From assembly GCA_938743325.2 (NCBI GenBank), contig OW568865.1:1-64000 (forward strand): a stretch of 64,000 nt of DNA. Direction: 5' to 3'. Positions 41,266 to 50,824 of this stretch are shown here, in pieces (the stretch's first letter is position 1; every line of letters begins with the position of its first letter). The notes beneath the pieces were generated by a model that searched no databases, had not been told where the DNA came from, and saw nothing but the letters and a program-made list of their open reading frames with translations. The translations under genes and the position numbers were made by a program. Origin of the DNA: Pycnococcus provasolii (Eukaryota > Chlorophyta > Pseudoscourfieldiophyceae > Pseudoscourfieldiales > Pycnococcaceae).

Positions 41266-42639
41266 TCATTCATTCATAACGTTTGGCGCTTCGCCCACAA
41301 ACACGCGCGTGTTCGTGAAGTCGTCAAGCATCGGGTCGTATCCATCGCGGCATCTTGTGGCGAATGGCGTGCCGTGCTCGCCGATAAACGATCGGCTTGC
41401 CATATGTTCAACCCGTGCTCCATTGCTGACGTCTTGATAAAGCGCCGAGATCGCGTCAAAATTCACGGGAAAGAATATGTCCGCCTCCCCAGGAGGAACG
41501 AGGTACGTCGCGTGATCAATGTTCGCACCGTGCTGCGTCGTGGACACAAGCGGTGCGCCGTGGCCTGCAACAACCACATCGGGAAGTGCGTCAAAATCTG
41601 CGGCAATCATGCTGTGCCGCGGGAGCGCGGCACGAAGAGCGCGGAATGCCTCAAGCGCACCCGTTGGGATCCAGAACACCTCCTCCCCTCGCACCTTGGC
41701 ACTCAGCCATCGCGCCGCGAGCGCCATCTTGCCCACCCACCCAACACTAGGGCCAGGCAGGCCAGAATCGCCACCACCGTGCAGCTTCATCGCCTTTTCG
41801 AGAACGTGCAAAATCAGCGCATCTTCCACCGGGCGCAACACCTCGACTCCAGCTCCATCGTACCCAGCGCCGTACGCCTTGCTACCCCGCCAAGTTCGCT
41901 TCGCCACCGCGGCATCCTCGGCGTTTCGCGTTTTCGCGATCGCTTGAGCTTCGCCTGCATCAAAACACTCCACTGCAGTCTCAAACCATGCGCTTCCTTG
42001 TCGTACGACACGGTCATGAGGCAGGTTGTCTAACACCTCCAGCATCAGAACGACACACGGCTGGTGGGTTGCCCACAACTGCGTCCGCGCGCTGTCCAAG
42101 TCGCCAAACGGCTCGCACTGCAGAGCCTCGAAGCGGTCCTTCGCGTGCCCAGCCTCGGCAACACGACTACGCTGTCGTTGCGCTAGTGTTCGACTCGGCT
42201 CGAGCGCGGTGTATCGCATCGTCGCGTACACGTCCGGCGCGACATCGCGCACGTGACTAAGCACGTCGCGCGCTGCAGTTCCGTTCCCCGCACCAACCTC
42301 GAATATACGCAGCGGGGCGCCGGGAACCAAGTGTCGTTTCAGTACGTGTTCGGCAACTGCACGGCCGTAGTGCGGCTGGAACAGCTCAGATGGCGTGAGC
42401 CACGCGGTGTTCAGCTTCTCGTAGATGCGCGAGAGGACGGCCTGATACTGCCGTTGGTTTGGTATGTCGTTGAAGTTCACGGGTTTCTGCAGCATGCCAA
42501 CGGGCGCGGATCCATGCTTTGTAAAGTAGCCCACCTTTGGGTCTACGAGTGCCTGTCGTATGCGCTCCCGCACAAGGACGCACACCGTCGCCGCCGATGC
42601 CGCCGCCGACGTCGCCGACGTCGCCGACGCCACGCGTTG
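41266..42639 (-). CDS. NDUFAF7: Complex I assembly factor NDUFAF7 / MidA, protein arginine methyltransferase
   Basis: The ATG at 42639 gives 457 residues, starting with a Ser/Ala/Arg-rich stretch like a mitochondrial presequence. The longer frame to 42801 adds about 54 unlikely residues. Family landmarks in order: KVGYFTKHGSAPVG variant, then SELFQPHYGRAVAEHV. The SAM motif I is LRIFEVGAGNGT, followed by YTALEPSRTLAQRQ, VVLMLEVLDNLPHD and the C-terminal DFDALPDVVVAGHGAPLV and FFPVNFDAI. In animals this enzyme dimethylates an arginine of complex I subunit NDUFS2 early in assembly. The NUXM subunit gene 10 kb away belongs to the same complex. Confidence 0.85.
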   Translation of the reverse strand, partial: QRVASATSATSAAASAATVCVLVRERIRQALVDPKVGYFTKHGSAPVGMLQKPVNFNDIPNQRQYQAVLSRIYEKLNTAWLTPSELFQPHYGRAVAEHVLKRHLVPGAPLRIFEVGAGNGTAARDVLSHVRDVAPDVYATMRYTALEPSRTLAQRQRSRVAEAGHAKDRFEALQCEPFGDLDSARTQLWATHQPCVVLMLEVLDNLPHDRVVRQGSAWFETAVECFDAGEAQAIAKTRNAEDAAVAKRTWRGSKAYGAGYDGAGVEVLRPVEDALILHVLEKAMKLHGGGDSGLPGPSVGWVGKMALAARWLSAKVRGEEVFWIPTGALEAFRALRAALPRHSMIAADFDALPDVVVAGHGAPLVSTTQHGANIDHATYLVPPGEADIFFPVNFDAISALYQDVSNGARVEHMASRSFIGEHGTPFATRCRDGYDPMLDDFTNTRVFVGEAPNVMNE

Positions 42640-43200
42640 CATGCGCGAGGATGGTTCGCGCAATTTTGGGGGTTTGAAGTAGGGTAGTTTGCCAGAGAGG
42701 AGGGAGGTGGTTGAATCAAAGGGAAAGGTGTGAAAGAAGTTCTCCCCTGGGGGTCCAGGGATGGATGTCACTGCAGGAGTGCAAGGTGTCCGTCCGCGCA
42801 TGGCTGCATGGCAATCATGTCAGGCATCAGGGTCCCGTTGACGGCTCTTGACTAAGCTCTTGACTCGTCTTGACCACCTTGTTTGGAAGAGCTAGCTGTT
42901 CCCTCATGCCTCATGGCGGGGGCGTGCCTTGTCCGAGTTTTCCCCGGCCCAACGGACAGCGGTCCTCGCCCCTGGGGTCCCCTTACTCCCCTCCCCAGAG
43001 TTTTCCCCAACGCCTCTCCCTCGCCGACCACGCAACAAGTTCCACTCCCACTTCAAACGTCAACGTCAGCACATCCGGCAGACCGGCGCGTGTGTCGCGT
43101 GCTCGTGCGTGGTCGTCGGCACAACAGGCAAGAACAATATCGCAGCTCGGTGCGCATCAAGGAAAAAGGCAAGCGGACACGTTGACCTGGCGATAACAAC
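42640..43200. other. Divergent intergenic region, no gene seen
   Basis: Holds the promoters of the NDUFAF7 gene (left) and the NACHT-TPR gene (right). A short GACGTCGCC repeat near 42600-42625 lies just inside the NDUFAF7 presequence. No other feature was recognised. Confidence 0.5.
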
Positions 43201-46200
43201 ATGGGGGGTGGTGCTTCAAAGGGAACCTCGGCCGCTCAGGGAGATGAAGCAGGTGAGGAAGACACGTACCACGACGAGGAGCACTACGAAGACGACGAGC
43301 ACGGCGAGCAGCACTACGAAGACGAGCAGAGGTACTACGACTCGCAGGACGCGGAGACGGCGCACGGGGCGATCCAGCCTTGGGACGGAGAAAGTGCTGC
43401 GGCTGCGGAGGACGAGAGTGGGGCGGCACCTGTGCCGCCTCTTGCACTTCCTACGGCGCCCCGCGGATGGACGAGCGGCGAGGCAGAGGCCATGGCGGCG
43501 AAGAGAAGGCTCGCACGACTTAGAGCGGTCTTCATAGGAAGGCGTGGCGCGGTGAACGCTCTCAAGACGCACGCGCTTGCAGTTACGGGGCCAAATCCGT
43601 TCGTACTTACGGGAGACCAGGGATGCGGAAAGTCAGCAGCCGTCGCCACATTTCTTGCGGAGTTTGAAAACGAGGCGAAGAAGCAGGGGAGCGGAAATGC
43701 AACCGCGGCGGCGCGCAAGACGTTACCTGATATGTCCGACCTGCGGGACCAGAGTATCGTCAAGGCTATTGGCGAGGGAAGTCAGGTGGTCCCCGGCGGC
43801 GAGGGAAACAACCCTCCGTTCGTTCTCTACCACAGCTTCTCCGAGGTGGCGCCGGGTGGCTGCGCACGCCTGCGTCGCGTGATCATTCGCATGTGCCAGA
43901 GCCTCAAGGCAAGGTTTGGCATCTACCACCCCGTTCCAGGCAGCGTTAAATCCGCGACGAAGGACGACGATGAGGTAAGCGTTGCATTTGCAAGATTCCT
44001 TGCGCACGCCTCGCTTTTCACGCGCATTGTCGTAGTATTCGACGACCTCGATCGCGCGGACACGTCAGGAATGCCCGCCGACTGGCTGCCTATTTCTCTG
44101 CCCCTCGCAGTTCGCGTTTTCATCGTCTCAAATGGAACGCGCTGGCTCAAGTCGTACTGCGAAAGGCGCGCAAACAATATCACAGTACACAAGATGGAAG
44201 CGACGGAGCTCGAAGAACGCAAGGGATTCATGCTAAAGACGCTTGGCCATGTGCTGACACGCGTCGATGCCGCGGGAGCATCCGGAAAGCGATCGACGGA
44301 ATTTCTAAGAGCACTTTACCCGCTGATGGAAAAGGCAGAGGCGGGCATGCCGTTGTACCTCGTGACCGCGCTGAACGAGGTGGAGAGGCGGTATCGGAGA
44401 ATTGAGGAGGACGCGAACGAAGGTGAGGTGGCAGCTGAGGCGTTGCAGGGACTCGTGGAAGATATTGTTGCATTCCCTGACACCACGAGAGGTCTCTTCT
44501 TGGAGGTTTTAGGAGCTCTCGAGCACGAGTACGGGCAGACGCTCATCGGCGACACGATCACACTGCTCGCGTGCGCACGCTCTGGCTTGCAGGTTAGCGA
44601 GCTATGCGAACTACTTCGCGAGAACGATGACCAGAGCGACATCGAGGAGTCGTACGTTGTGCGCTTGCTGGATGATCTGGAGCCGTACCTAATCCAGGCT
44701 ACACCCATGGTCAATACGCCAATCGACGATACCATCCGCGTGTTCAACTCAAGTCCGCTATTCACGATTGCGGTGAAGCGGTACCTGCCCAGCTGGCAGG
44801 ATGTGCGCCGCGTGCACCAGCGACTCGGCGGATTTTTCGAGAGGAGCACTGCTGAAAGAGATGGGGGGCATTCGTGGCGAACGGCGCTCGAATACTTTCA
44901 CCAGCTGGTGAAAGGCGAAGATTTTCAGGCGATGAGTGTACACTGCGCGAATCCGGAGGTGCTGAGTGCGTATGCCACGGACACGGACTTTCGCGAGGAT
45001 CTCAAGGATGCTCTCGACCTGATTGCATCCTCGAAGGCAGATCTCTCGCAGTCGACGTCTCTTTCAGGAAACACGAGCAAGGGCGATGCGGGCAAGCAAA
45101 GAGTTCGGGAAATTATTAAGCAGGCAGAGGAGGCGGCTGATATGAAGGCTCGTGCTGACGCGAAGAATGTCTCCATGCTAAGCAACGGTGCGTCGTTCAT
45201 GTCCTGGTACGGAATTCCTGCAGCTGCGGAGGACCTCCTTGCGAAGGCTGTTGAACGTGCGGTTGAGAGCCGCGGTGTAGGTTCAGATGCTAATGCTGAG
45301 CGCACTGACAGAATGCTCGGCACTTTGCTGACATCACTAGGCGATGTTGCTGCTAAGCAAGGGCGGTATGATGAGGCGGAGGAGACGTTTAATCAGGCGA
45401 TTGCCCTTTACAGCAAACTGTACGGCACCGAATCGAATCCTTTCGTGGCCGCGGCGACTTTGTCGTGCGCTGACGCGAAGTACGCAACTGAAAATGCCAA
45501 GGAGGCATTTGATCTGTACGTGAAAGCTGTGCAGCTATGGGAATCGTCTGAGGAGGCTGGGTATGAGGGAGAGGATCCCACCTCTATTGTCCGTGCGTTA
45601 TGCGGTCTGTCAAGTGCATGTGAGGACCTGAACCAGTGCGTGGAGGCGGAGCACGCAAACGAAAAGGCGCTCGAGAAGCTCGAGCAGACACTGGGGGCTG
45701 ACCACCCCGAGGTTTCAGAACATCTCAGCACAATGGCAATGTCGTACAAGTCGCACGGTGAGTTTATGAAGGCAGAGTTCTGCTTCTGCCGCACGCTCAC
45801 ATTCGACCATCGCTTTTACTCGTCGCGATCTCTGCCGGTCGCACGCACTTACAGCAACCTTGCAGATTTACACCGTCTTATGGGCGACAACAAGCATACG
45901 CTAGCCCTGTACCAGAGGGCACTGCAAATTTGCGAGGATGTGAAAGGTAATCACGACACAGAAGCGGCGACTTACCTAAACAATGCGGCCGAGATTCTTC
46001 GCAGCCAGGGAAATTTTGCGGAGGCTGAACCGCTGTACATGAGGGCACTTGCGATTGACAAGGAGGCGTTGGGGCAGGCGAGTCCGACGCTGTCGATCCG
46101 GCTGAACAATCTCGCGGAGTTGTATCGCGACCAAGGCCGTTACGACGAAGCCAAGCCTCTCTACGAAAAGGCGATTTCAATTGATGAGGCTGCTCTCGGG

Positions 46201-49200
46201 CGATCCTCTCCGACCCTTGCCACCTACCTCAACAATCTGGCCGGATGCCATAAGATGGCGAACGAGCTCGAGGAGGCAGAAGCGGCTTACAAGCGTGCGA
46301 TTGCACTTGACGAGTCCGCACTTGGCGCGCAGCACCCAGACATTGCCATTTACCTTTCGAATCTTGCTGGGATTTACAAACTGCAGAAGCGCTTCGAGGA
46401 GGCGGAACCCATATACAAACGAGCTCTCGCTATTACCGAGGAGGCGTTGGGCGAGAATCATTCTGATGCGGCGGTATTTTACTCGAATCTTGCTATGCTA
46501 AAAAAGGAACAGGGCGAGCTAGAGCAGGCTAGGCCTTACTATGAAAAAGCCATTGATATTGGCGAAGTGACACTCGGCGCAGACCACCCGCAAGTCGCAA
46601 AGCGACTCAGCAATCTTGGCAGTCTCCTCTTCGAGATGAAATATTTCGCCGAGGCAAAACGACTTTTCTCGCGTGCGAACACGATTTGTACGAAAGCGCT
46701 CGGGGCGAATCACCCCGACACCATGGCTTGCCGCGGATGGTGCGATGCCATCGATAGCTACATGCGAAAGATGGCTTCAGACAAGGAGCGCGAGGAACGT
46801 GCCGCGGCCGCAAATAATGATAGGATGCGCAAGGGCAAGGAAAAAGTGCTCAACGAACCTGCACTTCCATCCACATCTCATCCCACAGCTTCAAATCAGG
46901 CGTTCGACAACATGAAACGGCGCAATAGCATGAGCATGGAAGCGATGCTGCAGGATTTGGGCGAAATCGACGAAGATGCACAAAGCTTGCGCTCGCATAA
47001 TTCTTCACCCACGAAGAATCGAATGGCTTTCGCATCTACTAGTGAGACTGCAGCAGTGGAAGAAACACCCGGAGCTGCTGAAGATTACGATCACTTACCT
47101 GTGGCGCCTCGGCCGGCATATGCAAGAAATTCAATGGTATCGATAGATGCCACGAATGTTGCATCCGCAATTGCAAGTGATCCTCGCGTGACCATGGGAG
47201 ACTCAGAGGACTTGCTAGTATCGCATAGCAATGAGATTGACATGATGGAACAGCAGCAGCAGCAAGTTGAGAAAATGCCTCAAAGTCAAGTCAAGTTCCG
47301 TCGAGTTCCTTCCGAGGAGATTCCCTCAATGCAAGAAAGTACTTCCGCGGAAGCAATGATGCACGAAAGTGTCTCTGCTAATCACGATATGGCACATACG
47401 CAGCTGCAGTCGCAGTCGCAGCAGCAAGTAAGTACTGCTCAAGCGATTAATCAGAGTATGAATGCACATGATCACCATATGCCGCAAGTGCAAGCAAACG
47501 GAGCAATCTATCCAGCGCCGACGACTGAACCTATGGTTCCCAGTGCCGCGACGGGTGCACGGGCGATCAACGCCGCGCCGAACTCCGTGCCTGTTCCAGT
47601 GACCAGCCTTCTCCCCGCTGTTTCCTCGTCGATCGCGCCCAATTCAGGCCTGCATGCGCAGGCTGAGACCATGGCCGCGCAGGCGAGCATGGTTTCTCTG
47701 AATTCCAGCTTGGGAGCATCAAATGTACTTCAGGGTAGCCCGACGCGCATGCATCCGACAACCACGAATATTCAACCTGTCGACGCCGCGAGTATGCTGG
47801 CGTCGCACAACCTTGATCCATCCGTCGCTACGATGCAGCAGCAGATGGCACTCGCGCAGCAAATGCAAATGCAGCAAGCGGCGCAGCAAATGCAAATGCA
47901 GCTCATGGAACTCCAGAAGCAAGTATTGGAGCTGAAGATGTCCGGAGGAAGTGTCAAACCGACGGATTCGCTCGACGCGGCGGCGGAGGCAGAGATTGCC
48001 TCGGCCAGTGTGTTGATGAACATGGAGAATGTGCCACCGGTGGGTTATCATGCAGATTTGAGCGCGATGGACTTAGACAGCTTCTTGGCTGCGAAGGTTG
48101 AGTATCTTGGGAATCGCCGCTACCGCTGCCTGCTTGACGGAAAGGTGCTCTCAACATTTAACCTCATGCGCGTTCACGTTGCAAAGTCATTCCCGGGAGA
48201 GATTCGTGAATTTGCTGCCGAACAGCGCCGTGCACGCGAGTCGGCTGCTTCCGGAATGCCGATGCAGACTTCACCGGAATTGCAATCAGCCGGTAACGCC
48301 GAACCTATCGGTGCGAGTAAGGCGATGCCTGACGGTAGCAAATTCGTCGCAGAAGCTCAGAGAAGTGCTCCCACACCCATTGCAGATGATCGCATGGAGA
48401 AGTTAGAGCGCGAGCTGGGCCGGCTGCAGGGAGCTGTGTCTGCGCAACTAGGGGTAGGAACTGCTACTACGCCAGATGCAATTGGCGTGACTCAACAAAA
48501 AATTGGACCCGCCGCCGGCGCATCTGCAACAATGCCGGTACCAGGGCAAAATGGCGCGGCGTTACCTTCAGAAGCGGAAGCTCGCATTGCCGCCCTCGAG
48601 GCTGAGCTCAGGCGCATGCAGTCGTCAGCTCCTCCGCCGCATATGATGACTCCCTCGCCTTATGTTGCGGCAGTCCCCGGAATGCCGTGGTCGGCAGGTG
48701 CCGTCATGGCGCCCATGTCATACCTTGCGGAACGTCAGGCGATGTTTGGACGTAATTCGGCTCTCGAGGAGCAGTACATTCAAGCGATGCAACACAGGCC
48801 GTCTGCAGTAAACGCTTGGGCCACACCGAACCCCACATCTGCATCGGCTGCTGCCCGTGCGCCGTCCTCGCTTGGCATGCCATTGTCAGCGACGCCGGAG
48901 CATGCCGAGGCTGCCGCACCTGCAGTGGCATCTTCTGGCCAGAGCTTCAGTGACATGCTGGAAGCTGAGCGCGGCGAAAATCCGTTTCGCTCAAACGGCG
49001 CCATGGCTCTTCAGCAAGATGCTGCTCGTGCGCCTCTGGGAGGTGGGTCGGGAATATCCGGTGAATCCGCCGGAGTCAAGGAACACATGGTTGTGCTTGC
49101 AAAGCAGAGCCGGCTCACGCAACCTGTTGGCAGTTCGCATGTGGCTGGCGATCCTACGCATCCTCTGCAGGCGCTAGTTTCGAAGGGTGACATGGACCGA

Positions 49201-49365
49201 ATCGGGCTGTTCATGTGCGCAAGGTCCGAACAGATTGGGCGCCGTCAATTTTTGTGCGAGCTTGACGGGCACACGTTCTCGACGATCCACCTTCTTCGAG
49301 CGCACTTTGAGAAGAATTATCAGCGCGAGGCGGAGGAGTGGTGGAACGCGCAGCAGTATTTGTAA
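43201..49365 (+). CDS. NACHT-type P-loop NTPase with kinesin-light-chain TPRs (nephrocystin-3-like)
   Basis: One exon of 2,054 residues. The MGGGASKG start is a good N-myristoylation signal and an acidic, Tyr/His-rich leader follows. The NTPase core has Walker A GDQGCGKS (138-145) and Walker B VVVFDDLD (about 277-284). After a winged-helix-like stretch, residues about 695-1190 hold some eleven 42-residue TPRs of the kinesin light chain type (YDEAEETFNQAIALYSKLYG; LNNLAELYRDQGRYDEAKPL). The rest is low-complexity Gln/Met/Ala-rich sequence with two copies of a Cys/His module (about 1629-1672 and 1999-2050). Nephrocystin-3, with the same NTPase-TPR order and a myristoylated start, works at the ciliary base. 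A flagellar or membrane-anchored scaffold role is inferred; a STAND-type sensor is the alternative. Confidence 0.75.
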   Translation: MGGGASKGTSAAQGDEAGEEDTYHDEEHYEDDEHGEQHYEDEQRYYDSQDAETAHGAIQPWDGESAAAAEDESGAAPVPPLALPTAPRGWTSGEAEAMAAKRRLARLRAVFIGRRGAVNALKTHALAVTGPNPFVLTGDQGCGKSAAVATFLAEFENEAKKQGSGNATAAARKTLPDMSDLRDQSIVKAIGEGSQVVPGGEGNNPPFVLYHSFSEVAPGGCARLRRVIIRMCQSLKARFGIYHPVPGSVKSATKDDDEVSVAFARFLAHASLFTRIVVVFDDLDRADTSGMPADWLPISLPLAVRVFIVSNGTRWLKSYCERRANNITVHKMEATELEERKGFMLKTLGHVLTRVDAAGASGKRSTEFLRALYPLMEKAEAGMPLYLVTALNEVERRYRRIEEDANEGEVAAEALQGLVEDIVAFPDTTRGLFLEVLGALEHEYGQTLIGDTITLLACARSGLQVSELCELLRENDDQSDIEESYVVRLLDDLEPYLIQATPMVNTPIDDTIRVFNSSPLFTIAVKRYLPSWQDVRRVHQRLGGFFERSTAERDGGHSWRTALEYFHQLVKGEDFQAMSVHCANPEVLSAYATDTDFREDLKDALDLIASSKADLSQSTSLSGNTSKGDAGKQRVREIIKQAEEAADMKARADAKNVSMLSNGASFMSWYGIPAAAEDLLAKAVERAVESRGVGSDANAERTDRMLGTLLTSLGDVAAKQGRYDEAEETFNQAIALYSKLYGTESNPFVAAATLSCADAKYATENAKEAFDLYVKAVQLWESSEEAGYEGEDPTSIVRALCGLSSACEDLNQCVEAEHANEKALEKLEQTLGADHPEVSEHLSTMAMSYKSHGEFMKAEFCFCRTLTFDHRFYSSRSLPVARTYSNLADLHRLMGDNKHTLALYQRALQICEDVKGNHDTEAATYLNNAAEILRSQGNFAEAEPLYMRALAIDKEALGQASPTLSIRLNNLAELYRDQGRYDEAKPLYEKAISIDEAALGRSSPTLATYLNNLAGCHKMANELEEAEAAYKRAIALDESALGAQHPDIAIYLSNLAGIYKLQKRFEEAEPIYKRALAITEEALGENHSDAAVFYSNLAMLKKEQGELEQARPYYEKAIDIGEVTLGADHPQVAKRLSNLGSLLFEMKYFAEAKRLFSRANTICTKALGANHPDTMACRGWCDAIDSYMRKMASDKEREERAAAANNDRMRKGKEKVLNEPALPSTSHPTASNQAFDNMKRRNSMSMEAMLQDLGEIDEDAQSLRSHNSSPTKNRMAFASTSETAAVEETPGAAEDYDHLPVAPRPAYARNSMVSIDATNVASAIASDPRVTMGDSEDLLVSHSNEIDMMEQQQQQVEKMPQSQVKFRRVPSEEIPSMQESTSAEAMMHESVSANHDMAHTQLQSQSQQQVSTAQAINQSMNAHDHHMPQVQANGAIYPAPTTEPMVPSAATGARAINAAPNSVPVPVTSLLPAVSSSIAPNSGLHAQAETMAAQASMVSLNSSLGASNVLQGSPTRMHPTTTNIQPVDAASMLASHNLDPSVATMQQQMALAQQMQMQQAAQQMQMQLMELQKQVLELKMSGGSVKPTDSLDAAAEAEIASASVLMNMENVPPVGYHADLSAMDLDSFLAAKVEYLGNRRYRCLLDGKVLSTFNLMRVHVAKSFPGEIREFAAEQRRARESAASGMPMQTSPELQSAGNAEPIGASKAMPDGSKFVAEAQRSAPTPIADDRMEKLERELGRLQGAVSAQLGVGTATTPDAIGVTQQKIGPAAGASATMPVPGQNGAALPSEAEARIAALEAELRRMQSSAPPPHMMTPSPYVAAVPGMPWSAGAVMAPMSYLAERQAMFGRNSALEEQYIQAMQHRPSAVNAWATPNPTSASAAARAPSSLGMPLSATPEHAEAAAPAVASSGQSFSDMLEAERGENPFRSNGAMALQQDAARAPLGGGSGISGESAGVKEHMVVLAKQSRLTQPVGSSHVAGDPTHPLQALVSKGDMDRIGLFMCARSEQIGRRQFLCELDGHTFSTIHLLRAHFEKNYQREAEEWWNAQQYL

Positions 49366-49535
49366 TACCAGCCTCTTTTGTATCGTACCACTTCTTTGGT
49401 CGGGACCAGGTTTCGGCCGGTTCAGGCAGTCACGGAGTCGCTCCTCAGTCGGGCACCGGAACTTGGGTCGAGTTCCCGAAAATCCCGACCCTCAGTCCCT
49501 CGCAACTCCGCGCACGTCGCCGGTGGAGAATTCCT

Positions 49536-50780
49536 ATGGTCAAGGCACTCGCATGGCGCGGGGAAGCGCGGCGCGCATGGCGACCGTGTCGGCCAAGCCT
49601 GAGCTGTCGAGTAAGGTGCTTTGCAAGGGAACCGCGAGAGCCTACGTCAACGACGTACCTTCCCGGCGCACGCTTCGTGCTCTACACAAGCTGGCAGGTG
49701 GCACGCCCTCTCCTTGCATCGACCGCTACTGTGGCAGCAGCCGCGTGGAGCGTTGCCACTGCCGCAGATGCTGCTCCTCTACTTCGAGCTGATGGTGTGA
49801 CGGCGCAGGCAGCACTTGCTCTGTTGGCACAGGCAGGCGCGTTGCGCATTCCTCAGTGCTTGAGTGCCGCCCTCCCCGCTGCCGTGCTTCTCGCGCCGCT
49901 TTGGGCGTTGGGTGCGATGGCGCAGCAGGGCGAGATCGTCGCTGCTCGCAGCCTCGGTGTTCCTCCTACCCAGCTTCTTGCAGGGCCCGTGCTGCTGGCT
50001 GCCGCCGCTGCCGCTATTACCGCGCACGTGTGCCACGTGGCGATGCCTAGTTGCGCGGCGCGCGCCCAAGCGCTCTCCAGCTCAGCCCGTGGCGCGGTGA
50101 CAGGCGCGCACAGCGCGACGCCCTTTCCCGGAGGTGGCGGCTACTTGTTTGCCAGCCGTGCCATGAGTGGAGAGAAAAGCGGTTGGCACGACGTCGCCAC
50201 AGTTGCTCTTCCCGAGCGCTCCGTGGTGTGCGCCGCCACGCTTCGGCAAGACGGCCAAAGCTGGACATTTACCGAGGGGGTGAGTTGGTCCGCGAAATCT
50301 GGCGCAAAACGTTTTCGAGTTCTTCGTCTGGATGACTCGCGCGTTGACGAGGTGATTCGAAAGCGCCTTTCGCGCAGAGCGTTAGACGACCTGCTATCGT
50401 CGAATCGAAACACGTGCACTAACACGGATGCAACGAGCACAGCGGAGCTATTCGCGGGAGCGCTGTCGGCACGGCTACAGGACGACCTACGTACCTCACG
50501 ACATCTGTGTGTGAAAGCTCACCAGCGGTCATCTTTGCCCGTAGCCGTATTTCTACTCGGAGTGACAAGCGCCTTGCTCGCTTTGGTCACAGACGAGGTG
50601 GATGGTCGGCGATCCGGTCTCGCTGCGCTTTGCATCGCGTTCACCTTCTGGGTTGTAAGCGCGCTAGGAAGCGCACTTGCGCAGCTCGGGATGCTCCCGT
50701 GCTGGATCGGCGCGTGGTTAGGATGCGCCGTGCTCGCAGGATGTGCCGGATTCTCGTTGCACAACGTGCTATCGAAATAA
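49536..50780 (+). CDS. LptF/LptG-family (YjgP/YjgQ) permease, probably plastidic
   Basis: The ATG at 49536 gives 414 residues; the frame is open to 49338, overlapping the NACHT gene. The first 45 residues are Arg/Ser/Ala-rich, as in a transit peptide. Two membrane-helix pairs flank a soluble beta-rich middle, as in LptF/LptG. The N-terminal pair includes ALPAAVLLAPLWALGAMAQQ and GEIVAARSLGVPP, the family's elbow motif, and the C-terminal pair is PVAVFLLGVTSALLALVTDE to LPCWIGAWLGCAVLAG. Bacterial LptFG with LptB drives lipopolysaccharide transport. In photosynthetic eukaryotes, cyanobacterium-derived relatives are expected at the plastid envelope with an unknown lipid substrate. Localisation is inferred. 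Confidence 0.7.
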   Translation: MVKALAWRGEARRAWRPCRPSLSCRVRCFAREPREPTSTTYLPGARFVLYTSWQVARPLLASTATVAAAAWSVATAADAAPLLRADGVTAQAALALLAQAGALRIPQCLSAALPAAVLLAPLWALGAMAQQGEIVAARSLGVPPTQLLAGPVLLAAAAAAITAHVCHVAMPSCAARAQALSSSARGAVTGAHSATPFPGGGGYLFASRAMSGEKSGWHDVATVALPERSVVCAATLRQDGQSWTFTEGVSWSAKSGAKRFRVLRLDDSRVDEVIRKRLSRRALDDLLSSNRNTCTNTDATSTAELFAGALSARLQDDLRTSRHLCVKAHQRSSLPVAVFLLGVTSALLALVTDEVDGRRSGLAALCIAFTFWVVSALGSALAQLGMLPCWIGAWLGCAVLAGCAGFSLHNVLSK

Positions 50781-50824
50781 TGTGTAAATAATAAGTACAG
50801 TAATTACAACGCAAACGCTTGTCG

